64,000 nucleotides of DNA, from positions 8,945,501 through 9,009,500 of the forward strand of contig NC_060018.1 of the NCBI RefSeq assembly GCF_021134715.1, written 5' to 3'. The notes under the pieces were generated by a model. That model was not told where the DNA came from and ran no database searches. It saw only the letters and a list, made by a program, of their open reading frames with translations. Source of the stretch: Daphnia pulex. Its lineage: Eukaryota; Arthropoda; Branchiopoda; Diplostraca; Daphniidae. Each line of letters opens with the position of its first letter. Within the stretch, counting starts at the first letter, position 1. The position numbers were made by a program, and so were the translations under genes. Below are positions 1 through 8,906 of this stretch, piece after piece.

Positions 1-6
1 ATTTAC

Positions 7-1150
7 CTTAGAATAACGGGAATTGTACAATACGGATGATACTGGGGCACGTTCCTGCCAGACAATTTCTCTTTTAGTTTTCCCCATTGATTTCAAGTGG
101 ACTCTTATTGCCGGATTCTTTCGATTCAAATCGCTCCAGGCTTTAGGTTCGATGCTGTAGCAAGATTCAGTGTAGGCGTTCTGAATGATGTGTAAGTGTT
201 TCAATTTTGTAGAGCTTATGAGCCAAAGCAAATCGGAGCTTAATGTTTGCGGACTGATTCGGAGAGAATGCAGTCGAAGGAAGGCGCCTGGGTGAAGAAG
301 ACGACAAGGAACTTTGGTGCAATTGATAAGTGTCAGTGAATGGAGATTGAGGCATCTAGTGTAACAGACATCGTCCAAGAGATAGAGAGCTTCCGAACTG
401 TCCAACAGCAGATTGGTCAATTCCAAGCTCGTGAGGCCAGGTAGAAAAGACATAAGATTTTTAAGTGCTTGCAAGAGCTGACCACCAGTACCGTAAATGG
501 CGTTTTCCGTCCGAAACGCCATATCACAGTTGAAAGTAAACTTGAGTGTATGGATGTTGTCAAGGGAACCTGGGTACCTTTCACTGAATTGGGAGAGCAT
601 ATTCATGACCTCAAAGAGATTAAAGAAATTCAACATGGGAGCAAAAATAAGGGTTCGAATATTTTTGGCTGTTTTGTACAAAAATATTTGAGCTCTGTAG
701 TGGTCTAAAGTATATTGCCAGCCTAAATGGTAGTTAAACCGTCTTCTTGATAAAACACTAAAAAGAAATGAATTAATTAAAAAATTTTGTGCACAGTCTA
801 TATATTGATTTGTGTTGGTTTACCGATCTTCTAGCACAAAAGTGGACCAGACATATGGCAGATGAAATGCCTGATACCATCTTCTGCACACCAGAGATCC
901 ATAATAACGCTTTTCATTACTCAGATATGAAAAGATTCTTTCAATGACCAAATCAGGCAAATCTGCCCAATTGCCCAAACTTTCATCTTCCACATAGTTG
1001 TCCTCATTTTCTTCCTCACTTGCAGCTGTTTCATGATCAACATATATACCTTAAGAAAAAGAGAAATAAAATTGTGATTGATTAGTTGATTACTTAGTTT
1101 ATGATGTTACCTTTGCCGCGATTATCCTGCTTCCAGACTGCACCAACCAT
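7..1150 (-). CDS. F-box/LRR protein, copy 1, exons 1-3 only (cut by window edge)
   Basis: Exon 1 is 1111-1150, exon 2 is 824-1049 and exon 3 is 7-757. They are the exact counterparts of the first three exons of the gene at 27134-29056, with the same splice sites. The F-box starts at NWADLPDLVIERIF in exon 2. Leucine-rich segments such as LTSLELTNLLL fill exon 3. The remaining two exons would lie to the left of base 1, so whether this copy is complete cannot be told. By eye these exons are identical to copy 2. Confidence 0.85.
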
Positions 1151-1858
1151 AATAGCTGGAGATAGTACTGGGTTGGCTAATTTAGTAATTTACGGATTAA
1201 TTCGAATTATTTCACCACAAGATAAACCTTGAGTCCTAATTAAAAATATAAATTCAAAAGCTTACAAATAAGATATATTGAAGGGATCAGCCTACGAGTG
1301 CAAAAAGTGACTTTATGTTTTGGTGTGTAAACAAATCTTGTTTGTTTTTCTTGTATAAAAGCTCCGTGCCATCTATAAACTTGGGGGGTAACTAAAACTC
1401 GGTGGTCGGGGCGGGGAATGGACAACCTGGTTAGTAATTGTACCGCTAGTTGTGCGTCCTTCAGAAGAGTGGTATACGTTGATATACGCGATGACGCAGT
1501 AAGAGAAGAGGAGCAGGGGAAACGAAGTTGCGGCACCATTTTTAAAGATCATCAGTGCCTGATATTTATAACTTTGTTTTCCTACAAATTTGATAATTTA
1601 ATTTATTTTATAGCCGAATTTTTGTTAAAGACAAATATTTTTTTAAGTGATTTTATTGAAAAAAAGGACATTCAATAAATTAAGATGCATTAGATAAATA
1701 AAGAAGAGTTGCCAAAAAGAAAAAAAGATGAAGATAATTTTGCAAATTAAACACCTGAAATTAAAAGATAGCTTAGTTGAAGGATTCCTATTCCTACTAA
1801 TTTATCTTTTTCCTTAATTTGTGTTATTAGGTTTTCCTTACACAGAACAGGAGTTGAC
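1151..1858. other. Upstream flank of F-box gene, no gene seen
   Basis: AT-rich sequence between the F-box start and the Ala/Gly-rich locus. It has a GC-richer patch around 1380-1520 with overlapping short ORFs on both strands, none resembling a known family. It may hold the F-box promoter, but I see no clear TATA or initiator. The same sequence is at 29057-29764. Confidence 0.4.
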
Positions 1859-2725
1859 TTAAACTCTACCTCCACAACCACGGCCTTTTTCTACACATCC
1901 ATTGGCAACTCGTCTTCCTCCATTTCCACGGTGACCACCTATTGCAACCAATTAATTTAAAATTACAGAACTTCATTTCTAACCCTTTTTACCTCTACCA
2001 CCAACAGGAACCAACACCGGCAACTTGGTCTCCACCATCAGCACCAACATGAGCCATTTTTCAAGACGGGCACCAATACCTCTAACACGAGCAGGAGCAG
2101 GGACCCTTCCAACACCGGCCACTTGGTCTCCAACATCAGCACCAACATGGATCATTTCAACTTCATCCTGGGCTTCACCAGCAGCACCAAGGCCACCATC
2201 AGCAGCAATATTTGCCATTTCAACGGCTACTTGGGCTTCAGCAACCGCATCAAGGCCACCATCAGCAGCAGCACGGGGCATTTCAATATGGGGGTTGGTG
2301 TAATTCATTCAAGATAATTCATGCTGCTATGTTGAGTAAAGTCTCCCGGTTGGGTCCCCAGCCATGGCTGGTAATGACACCAATCTGCAGCACCAAAACA
2401 ATTAGAAAATAATTTCTAGTAAATATTGCATATTATATCTATACATACCCCATCAAACGCTCAAGCGTTTTGAATTACGATGCAGTTAACGATATACTCC
2501 CTTGATAGGCTCTTGTTGTAAGCGACAAGAAAGACTATGTGTAAAACTGCTTGCACTTCGCGATGGCAAGCTATTTTAAAGACGAAGTTATCGGCCGTTA
2601 AGCTTGTTGAGAAAGCCACTCTAACCCTTACAGTTTGCCTTGATTCTCCAACCATCGACCGAGCTTTACGTATTTCGAACTTAGATAAAACCATTTTTCT
2701 AACATTGAATGGCAATTTCAGCTAA
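1859..2725 (-). pseudogene. Ala/Gly-rich repeat locus, copy A1
   Basis: The minus strand shows a chain of exon-like pieces: 2715 to about 2450 (starts MPFNVRKMVLSKFEIRK), a short piece at about 2300-2390 after a ctgcag acceptor, a repeat-rich piece at 1993-2308, and a glycine/arginine-rich tail at 1859-1938 ending in TAA. The repeat-rich piece holds a 21-residue unit beginning AADGGL and ending EM, present about twice plus a decayed third. In this copy a TGG codon near 2461 in the first exon has become TGA, while the other three copies keep TGG. I do not recognise the family. Diverged copies are at 21127-22160 and 41942-42975. Confidence 0.5.
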
Positions 2726-3207
2726 AAACATGCAAAACAACCACATACGAATCAAGCAGCACAGACGAAACTAAGTAAAGACGAAACTAGAAGACGATAT
2801 TTTTCGATCTTTTTTTCATAAAGCCAAAATGGCGATGTTAACGAGAACCGGATTAAATTAATTATTTTCTCTAGTAAATAGAGTAATTAAGTAATTGTTC
2901 TTTTATTAAAAAACCTTCCTTTGGTTCCTCTATTCTTTTTTCAATTGCACGATTAGAAATAACATACATTTTTTCGGGTTTCCGACGTACCGGCCCACGT
3001 CTTTCCGGCCCTTCCGTTCCGGCCCAATTTTTTTTTACTGATCGGCCGGAATGGGTTCCATTCCGGCCCTATTAAATGTAAACAATTCCGGTCCACTGAT
3101 ATTATTTGTATTAATTGCTTATTTACATTAGACATAGACAATATAAATTTTTTTTGAACGAATATTGTTGTTAAGGGCATAGGTGTAGTAAATGGATATA
3201 AAGTCGA
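2726..3207. repeat. Intergenic stretch with clustered CCGGCCC motifs
   Basis: Between about 2985 and 3095 the motif TTCCGGCCC or a close variant occurs about six times, on both strands, in otherwise AT-rich DNA. No ORF with recognisable content is present. The block is repeated at 30891-31000. Confidence 0.5.
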
Positions 3208-3750
3208 TTAGGTCGTCGTGGAGTGAATCGACAGAGTCATAATAACCTTGATCGAAATGTTTCCATAGCGCAAATAATGACGACGTGACGGAAAGCGAGT
3301 TTTTTTATAGGTTCCTAATTCGTGGTTGTCAAGAAGGAAGCAAGTAAAAGGCACTCGGTCTGCTTCAACCCAGAGGAGTTCAAGCAGTAGATATAGGTTT
3401 AGATGGGGTCTTTTCGCCATTCTTTTTAGTCTAGCATGATAGCCCTCGACAGGACTATTAGTTCTAATGGTCACATTGAAAGATGACCACATTTTGGGTT
3501 TCCAAATTGAATGCTTGATCCAAAATTTTTCGACATAATTAAAAAGAGCAATCGTAAGAGCTCCTCGGGCTTGAGATTTAAGATTGTTAAAGGAGCTTCT
3601 AATGAAACGATGGGGCAATAAATTTAAAGACATTAGTTTCCTACAAAGCCCACGTATTTTAGGGTTGGTCCAATACAATTTAGACAAACCAAGCTTCTGA
3701 ATCTTCCTGAAAATCGCTTGATAAAAATGGAAGCAACAACCATGAATTTC
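3208..3750 (-). pseudogene. MULE-type transposase, C-terminal remnant (copy 1)
   Basis: An open frame of about 180 codons reads HGCCFHFYQAIFRKIQKLG near its start, then WSSFNVTIRTNSPVEGYHAR. Both are hallmarks of the C-terminal half of MULE transposases: the CxFHF..A.WR.IQ segment and the T(N)SPVEGxH segment. The N-terminal DDE part is missing. The frame is closed just upstream by a TAA beside three 20-bp repeats. This is a 5'-truncated transposon fossil. The matching copy is at 31113-31655. Confidence 0.75.
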
Positions 3751-3760
3751 AATTTAGAGT

Positions 3761-3819
3761 TTCAAAACAGAGACAGTTATTTCAAAACAGAGACAGTTAT
3801 TTCAAAACAGAGACAGTTA
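3761..3819 (+). repeat. Three tandem 20-bp repeats
   Basis: Unit ttcaaaacagagacagttat occurs three times in a row; the last copy ends in c. It sits between the MULE remnant and the Rab5-like remnant, so it may mark the junction where the two were joined. It is also present at 31666-31724. Confidence 0.95.
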
Positions 3820-3839
3820 CCAGATTTACTTTGGTAGGA

Positions 3840-4240
3840 GTGGTAAGGAAACCTCCCACACAAGTATTATTTGAAACAATGGTTTCGACTGGGGATAGGC
3901 AATATATATCCCAACATACATCCCCATGATAGCCATTGGGGCCAGCAATTTCCAAAATTTCAAAATGGACATTTGTATTATCAAGACAGATTGTCTTTGC
4001 CTTCAAACTCTCTGAAAAAAAAGACAACATTAAAAATATAAATTGTATAGGGGAGATGACATTTTATTTACCTGCAACAGTATTTTCCTGATTTTCTGAG
4101 AATTTTCCTTGGATCAAACGGAGAACCAGACTAGACTTGCCCACTTTAGACTCACCAAAAAGCAACAGTTTTAGGAGATAGTCCTTTTTTACACAATTAG
4201 TTTGTTCAGCGCCCAACCTAATTGTTAACGTTTCCTGGAT
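3840..4240 (-). pseudogene. Rab5-like small GTPase remnant (copy 1)
   Basis: Two adjacent exons read in phase. The first (about 4072-4240) encodes LLKLLLFGESKVGKSSLVLR, a Rab5-type beta-1 strand and P-loop (GxxxxGKS). The second (to 4013) encodes KTICLDNTNVHFEILEIAG followed by PNGYHG. Rab5 normally has TVCLDDTTVKFEIWDTAG then QERYHS, so the catalytic Gln and following Glu of switch II are replaced by Pro-Asn. The NKxD and SAK guanine motifs are absent, and the frame ends about 45 codons later. I read it as a truncated, GTPase-dead retained copy or pseudogene. Confidence 0.7.
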
Positions 4241-4350
4241 CGTCCAGAGCAGTGATGTTCGGCCTGGATAAAGCGATCTTGCTGTAATGCTATCAGCTCA
4301 TCGGCGGGCTTATGACGGAGGAGGGAGTCCAAACATCCGGCGGCGGCCGA

Positions 4351-5015
4351 TCATGCCTTTCCTTCCGGATGTGACATCACCGACAGCAGAGTGACAACGA
4401 TGTACTTCTGAATTAAGTCTCTAATTTTGTTTCCGGCAAGAGTAATGATTCCTTTTAGTTCCTGCAGCGTCTCTTCTTCGATGTTCCCATAATCCATCGT
4501 CGTTAACAAATTTTTATTTTTTTTTCTTCGGGGAGAAGCGGGAAATATTTGGGAATCGCTCCTATTTGAAATAGTTTTAACGCCATCTTCATGTGCGCTT
4601 TAACTTTTGCCTCCATTTTCGTTGCTGCCTTCTCCTCCTCCACGAAAACTGAAATCAGTTTTGGAAATTTATTATTTAAATTAATTAATTAGTTATGTAA
4701 TTAATTAATTAATTCCTTACCACTTCCATTGGTGCGTACTTCAAGTATGCAAGTATAACATCTAGAATGTTTTTTTGGAGTAATGTCGCATATCAGATTC
4801 GGGAAAATTTCTGCCAGTTCAAAGACTACCACTTGTGGATGGTAGTTGCCAATTTTAGATAATCCCTTTGCAATCATTTTTTGGAAATCCACAAAATTTG
4901 CTCCCGGTAGGAAACTCCTAAAAATTATTCAAATAAAAAATGATTATTTGAATAATTTGCAAAAAAGAACTTTAGTCTTACCATGTCATATATCCTTTTA
5001 CACAAAGTTTGTTTA
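4351..5015 (-). CDS. Unrecognised exon chain beside the solo LTR (copy 1)
   Basis: Exon-like pieces at 4721-4917 and 4351-4648 have good acceptor (ttttag, tttcag) and donor (gtaagg) sites, and the second ends in a stop codon. The encoded peptides (for example MIAKGLSKIGNYHPQVVVFE, and a Lys/Glu-rich piece beginning FVEEEKAATKMEAK) match no family I know. They lie between an importin-5-like and a Rab5-like remnant on the same strand, so they may belong to a composite or decayed gene. A solo LTR sits at their 5' side. Confidence 0.35.
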
Positions 5016-5713
5016 TGTAATGTATTTCAAACTATTGATCCTTTCCCCTACATCGCTTTCCCTTTTCAGCAACCTCAGCTTCCCCACCAGTTAATCAATC
5101 TATCCAATCTATATCTGACTCTGCCGAGTCAGACCCATCACTCACCTTATTATCACCCATACGTATTCCTATTACCCTCCTGTCAAACCTTTCGGGGTAC
5201 CTTTTCCCTTCATCCAATTTTCCCCAAGCACCGTGCAATTTGGAGACATCTCCAATTACACCGGCTACGCTACTGGTATATAACCCAGCAGCCACGACAT
5301 CCTCGCAGTCAGTAGCATCAGTAGTAGCAGAGTAGTAGCATCGACAGCAGCAGCAACAATCGCAGAGCAGAAACCAGCAGCCACCGGAAGCAGAGTCCAG
5401 CCGACAGTCCGTTAGCCAGCCAAGCCGCCGGTCGTCGACCACTCCGTGGTCTCCTCCCCTTGCTGTTCGGTAGCAGCTACTCTCCCTCTATATTCTCCCT
5501 TGCTATTCTCCCTCTCTATTCTCCCTTACTAATCTCCCTCTCTATTCTCCCTTGCTATTCTCCCTCTCTATTCTCCCTCACTACTCTCCCTTTCCATCCT
5601 CCCTCTCTATTCTCCCACTCCATTCTTCCTGTCAGTGAAACGCTTGTGTAAGTGTGTGTATGTGTTCAGTGTCAATAAAAGGTGAAACCCTCTGACATAC
5701 TCTCTACAGTTTA
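5011..5713 (+). mobile_element. Solo LTR with 5-bp target duplication GTTTA (copy 1)
   Basis: The LTR proper is 5016-5708. It starts TGTAATG, ends CTCTACA, and is flanked on both sides by GTTTA, which is a 5-bp target duplication. Inside are a TATA-like box (ggtatataaccc near 5275), a GC-richer stretch with CAG/CAA repeats, and a polyadenylation signal aataaa near 5673. This order fits a gypsy- or BEL-type LTR. No second LTR or internal region is present, so it is a solo LTR left by LTR-LTR recombination. It is shared with copy 2. Confidence 0.85.
5480..5630 (+). repeat. Pyrimidine-rich CTCCCT/TATT repeat inside the LTR
   Basis: About 150 bases made of variants of the unit ctccctctctatt, entirely C and T apart from regular single A bases. 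It lies downstream of the TATA-like box of the LTR. Confidence 0.85.
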
Positions 5714-5757
5714 TGAAATGTAATTAAGACGTTGAAATAGGTGAAGTGGCCCCTCCT

Positions 5758-6680
5758 CACCGTACACGGTCAAAACAGCATGGTATATGCCTTTTTCTTT
5801 ACGAGAGGTAATTGAAAATGACGTTTTTACGTATTTCGTAAGAAATGCGTAAAGATTCTGTTGATTGAATTTGTCGTCATATTTTCTGTTAATCTCAACC
5901 TAACAAAGAAAACAACATTCAAATTAAAACTTATTTCAATAATACAAAATAAATTTATTTAACTTACATTGAGACGAGACTCCACAACCACAATCCGTTT
6001 CTTTATGGCGGCGTCTGTTAATGCGGCAGCAGCTACCGGTTCCGTTTTTGCTAATGTGACCATAACTTCAAGAGCCATCTGACGCCAGGATTCCAGTAAT
6101 TGTTTATTGGCCACCTCTTGCGTACACATCAGCAGCAATGGCTCGATATGTAGTCTAAAGAATTTAGGTGTGTTTTCAGCCAGAACCACGACGTACTTCA
6201 GCAAACTTTGATCCTCTTGTTTCTGAATATTTTTAGCAACGATTTGGATCATTCCCGCAGTTAAATCCTGGGAATATGGGAAAATTTAATGTCTGAACAT
6301 ATACAAAAAGACAAAAAAAATTTACCTGAAAATGTTGTTGCACATCAACATCATTTCTATTCTGTAGTATGAAAGCTGAGCATGACTTCACAGCTTGATA
6401 GCGTATTAGATGGTTCGACCAGTCAGCCATTGATTGTTCCAAAATCTGTTTGATGACATTTAGGTATCGGGACTGTTGATTTCCAAAGATCCCAGGAAAA
6501 GATCCAAACATTTGCAAGGCACTCTCTTTGAATTTAGGGGTGTTATTGATGGCAGACAGAAAGAGAAATTCCAGAAATTCTGGCCAGAGGTTATTTCCTG
6601 CATCATCCATCAATTGTCTAGCCATTTCTGTTACTACTTCTCCAATTATCCTCCTGATTCCCTCTTCAATTTCGAATTTC
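5758..6680 (-). pseudogene. Importin-5 (karyopherin beta-3) like remnant (copy 1)
   Basis: The exon at 6326 to about 6680 encodes a HEAT-repeat segment with LMDDAGNNLWPEFLEFLF and FGSFPGIFGNQQSRYLNVIK, which match the N-terminal third of importin-5 (family: IDDDGNNQWPEFLKFLF, WNFPGIFGNQQ). The exon at 5968-6267 continues in phase with KYVVVLAENTPKFFR and LALEV-type helices. A further exon-like piece at about 5758-5899 begins VEINRKYDDKF and has no importin resemblance I can see. The true N-terminus is missing and an in-frame stop lies just upstream. Importin-5 is about 1100 residues; only about 220 are here, so this is a fragment. Confidence 0.75.
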
Positions 6681-6785
6681 AGTCCGGAAAATTAGCGGAA
6701 AATTAGCAGCCGGTACTTGTCTTCCACCATTATATAGCTTTAGTATATAGAGAGTTTAATACTGGTCTTCCTTTGTCCATTTTTA

Positions 6786-6793
6786 TTCCATAA
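6786..6793. other. Deletion junction with filler bases in copy 1
   Basis: Copy 1 follows copy 2 up to gtccattttt (copy 2 about 34690), and resumes at ttcattggttttcatc (copy 2 36461). The bases between, attccataa, match neither side at the break. This is the signature of end joining with a short filler, removing about 1.77 kb that includes the left inverted repeat and 5' end of the Tc1-type element. Confidence 0.8.
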
Positions 6794-8513
6794 TTCATTG
6801 GTTTTCATCAAGCCGGCATGTCCGTAAGACACATCGGAAGAATTCTTGATCGGTCGTATCAAACTGTGAATCTTTGGTTTCGCAGATATGAAACTGAAGG
6901 AGTACAAGGATTAGTAGTGCGTTCTCGTTCGGGGCGGCCACGTTTAACGACTATTGAAGAAGATATGGCCATTATCGTTGCAAGTAGGTTAATTCGGTTA
7001 TCTCGTTTTTAATAGCAAAATTAATAATTATTTTTTAAGGTATTGTTAACCCCTTTGATAGAGCGGAAGAAGTGAGAGAAAATGCAGATGTTCCCCAGAT
7101 TTCTCTCAGCACTTTAAGAGTGTCGGAGAATTCCGACCCATCAAGAATAAGTTTTAATGAATTGTCCTTTGCACCATGAAAAGACGAGTCGAAGCCCAAC
7201 TGTTTGGTCCAGACAAGTCTGAGCGTGTCAGACCCCTTGGGCTATTGAGCGCATAATGTTTTCCCCTTACCCCTTTTTGCTGAGTTCTGTTCTTGATGTC
7301 TGAAGTGTTTGTCAGTAGCTTAATATTCGTGGAGCCAGAAAGGTTGCACAATACAGCTGTCTGAAAGATTTTAAGTTTTCAAGTTAATGTTAGGAAATAT
7401 CCGACAAAGAGACCGACTGCGTGATGCTGGTATTTATGGTCGGCGTCCAGCAAAGAAAAATAACTTGACTGATGTGCGCAAGGCACAACGCCTACGATTC
7501 GCTCGTGAGCACATTCATTACACCAATGAATTTTGGAGAAAAATTATTTGGTCTGACGAAAAAACTTTTTAAACAGACGGCTATCCGCCGCAGTGGGTTC
7601 ATCACCTGCCTGGTGGTCGCCATGAGCCGAGCAATCTTACTCGTAGTAGGTATAGTACTCGTAAAACCTTAAATGTTTGGGGTTGCGTTACGTATCATGG
7701 CCCCGGTGTGATACACAGGATTTATGGTAGGCTAAATATGCACACCTACATGAATATTTTAACTGATCAGTTAGTTCCATTCGCGAGAGAAACTTTCCCA
7801 CTTCCAGATCACGAAGATCCCAACCAACGTGAGCTTCCTGAAAACCAGCAGCAATTTCTGTTTTTTATGCATAATGGGTAAGATTATGATTACTGTACAG
7901 CTGGTTTTTTTCAATGACAAATAGAGATTGCCATTTTTTAAGATGCCTTGCTCATACTGAAATAATTATTCGAGACTGGTTTGCGGGTGAAGCTGCCTAT
8001 CGTCAATGAATAAAGAAAATTTAGTGGCCGGCTTTTAGCCCCGACTTAAATCCCATTGAAAATTTTTGGTGTTGGATGGTGAACAGAATGAGGACTATTG
8101 AAGCTGACACAGAAGAGGAATTGTGGGACTGGGTAAATCAGTGCTGGGATGAAATGGCTGACCAGAGAAATTATTGGGAGAACTTGATTGACTCAATGCC
8201 TGAAAGATTGGCCCGTGTTATTGAACTTAATGGAGATATGACCCAATATTAAAATTTGAACTGAATTTGCGCATTATTTTTTTATAACTAAGCTTCCTTG
8301 GTTGCATAACGCCCCAAACACACGCGGAAAGGGAGTGGTATTTAAGGTGGAACAATTGAAAGAAGGGGTGAAGATAGGGAAGAATGAAAAGAAAAAGAGA
8401 AAAAGGTGAAACATTCTGGAGGGGAGGGTGGACACCGTAGTATCCCTTCCGTCAAATTCAAATAAAAGCAGACAGTACGAGATGCCTGTTAAAGAAATTT
8501 TCACGGATGACTA
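6794..8513 (+). mobile_element. Tc1-type transposon, 5'-truncated copy
   Basis: Copy of the element at 36132-38180 without its left terminal inverted repeat and the first codons. The remaining right arm (to 8513) includes the inverted repeat ending GGATGACTA, followed by TA. The transposase remnant keeps the helix-turn-helix part (RHIGRILDRSYQTVNLWFRR), the first catalytic Asp in IIWSDEKTF, and SPDLNPIENFW. In-frame stops and loss of the second Asp show it is dead. Confidence 0.85.
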
Positions 8514-8820
8514 TAACAGGATGGACATGTAGTAAAAAAAACTAGCAATTTTCAAAACAATCCCTAACAAGTATTCCGAAAATAAAAAAACTTTTTTAGT
8601 AAAGGTTTTAAAAAGAGATAGAGATCAGGAAGGGACGTAAACAAGCCGTATAGATCTTATTGCAATCCATTTGCATGTCTTAGAGCGCGACATTAGTACA
8701 GACATAGGCAATCCTATGGACGTCGGGTTAAGATATCTCACTCGGCTGAAAAGATGGGCGACGTACATCCTATAGATAGAGGAGTGTTACCAGGGCCATA
8801 CTCTTAGTAAAGCCCAACTT
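8514..8820. other. Spacer upstream of FAS1 copy a
   Basis: About 300 bp between the Tc1-type element and the FAS1 promoter. A stretch around 8640-8790 is GC-richer and reads open for about 50 codons on the plus strand, but I recognise nothing in it. The same sequence precedes the copy-2 gene, not copy b. Confidence 0.4.
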
Positions 8821-8823
8821 TTC

Positions 8824-8860
8824 TATAAAACCGGATTCATTGAAAAAAGCAAAATCAGTT
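8824..8860 (+). promoter_or_regulatory. TATA box and initiator of FAS1 copy a
   Basis: TATAAAA at 8824-8830 is followed by TCAGTT at 8855-8860, an arthropod-type initiator, with the initiator A about 33 bases downstream of the TATA start. The ATG is at 8907, giving a leader of about 50 bases. Both elements are repeated before the other two FAS1 copies. Confidence 0.7.
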
Positions 8861-8906
8861 TTCTTCAGCAATTTACTCGTAAATAAAGTAAACCTCTTAC
8901 CACAAG

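Noticed and set aside
2025-2303. Plus-strand Ser/Thr/Pro/Ala-rich ORF over the repeat locus
   Set aside because: It is the opposite-strand shadow of the Ala/Gly-rich minus frame. Acceptor and donor sites and the glycine-rich tail exon fit only the minus strand.
5095-5442. 115-codon minus ORF with a Cys run inside the LTR
   Set aside because: It lies wholly within the solo LTR and comes from CAG/CAA-type repeats read on the other strand.
5460-5651. 63-codon Ser/Leu/Pro-rich plus ORF
   Set aside because: It is the translation of the pyrimidine-rich LTR repeat, with no gene evidence.
7154-7351. 65-codon minus ORF inside the Tc1-type element, repeated at 36821
   Set aside because: It lies in the roughly 200-bp stretch that interrupts the transposase. 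It is identical in both copies only because of the large duplication.
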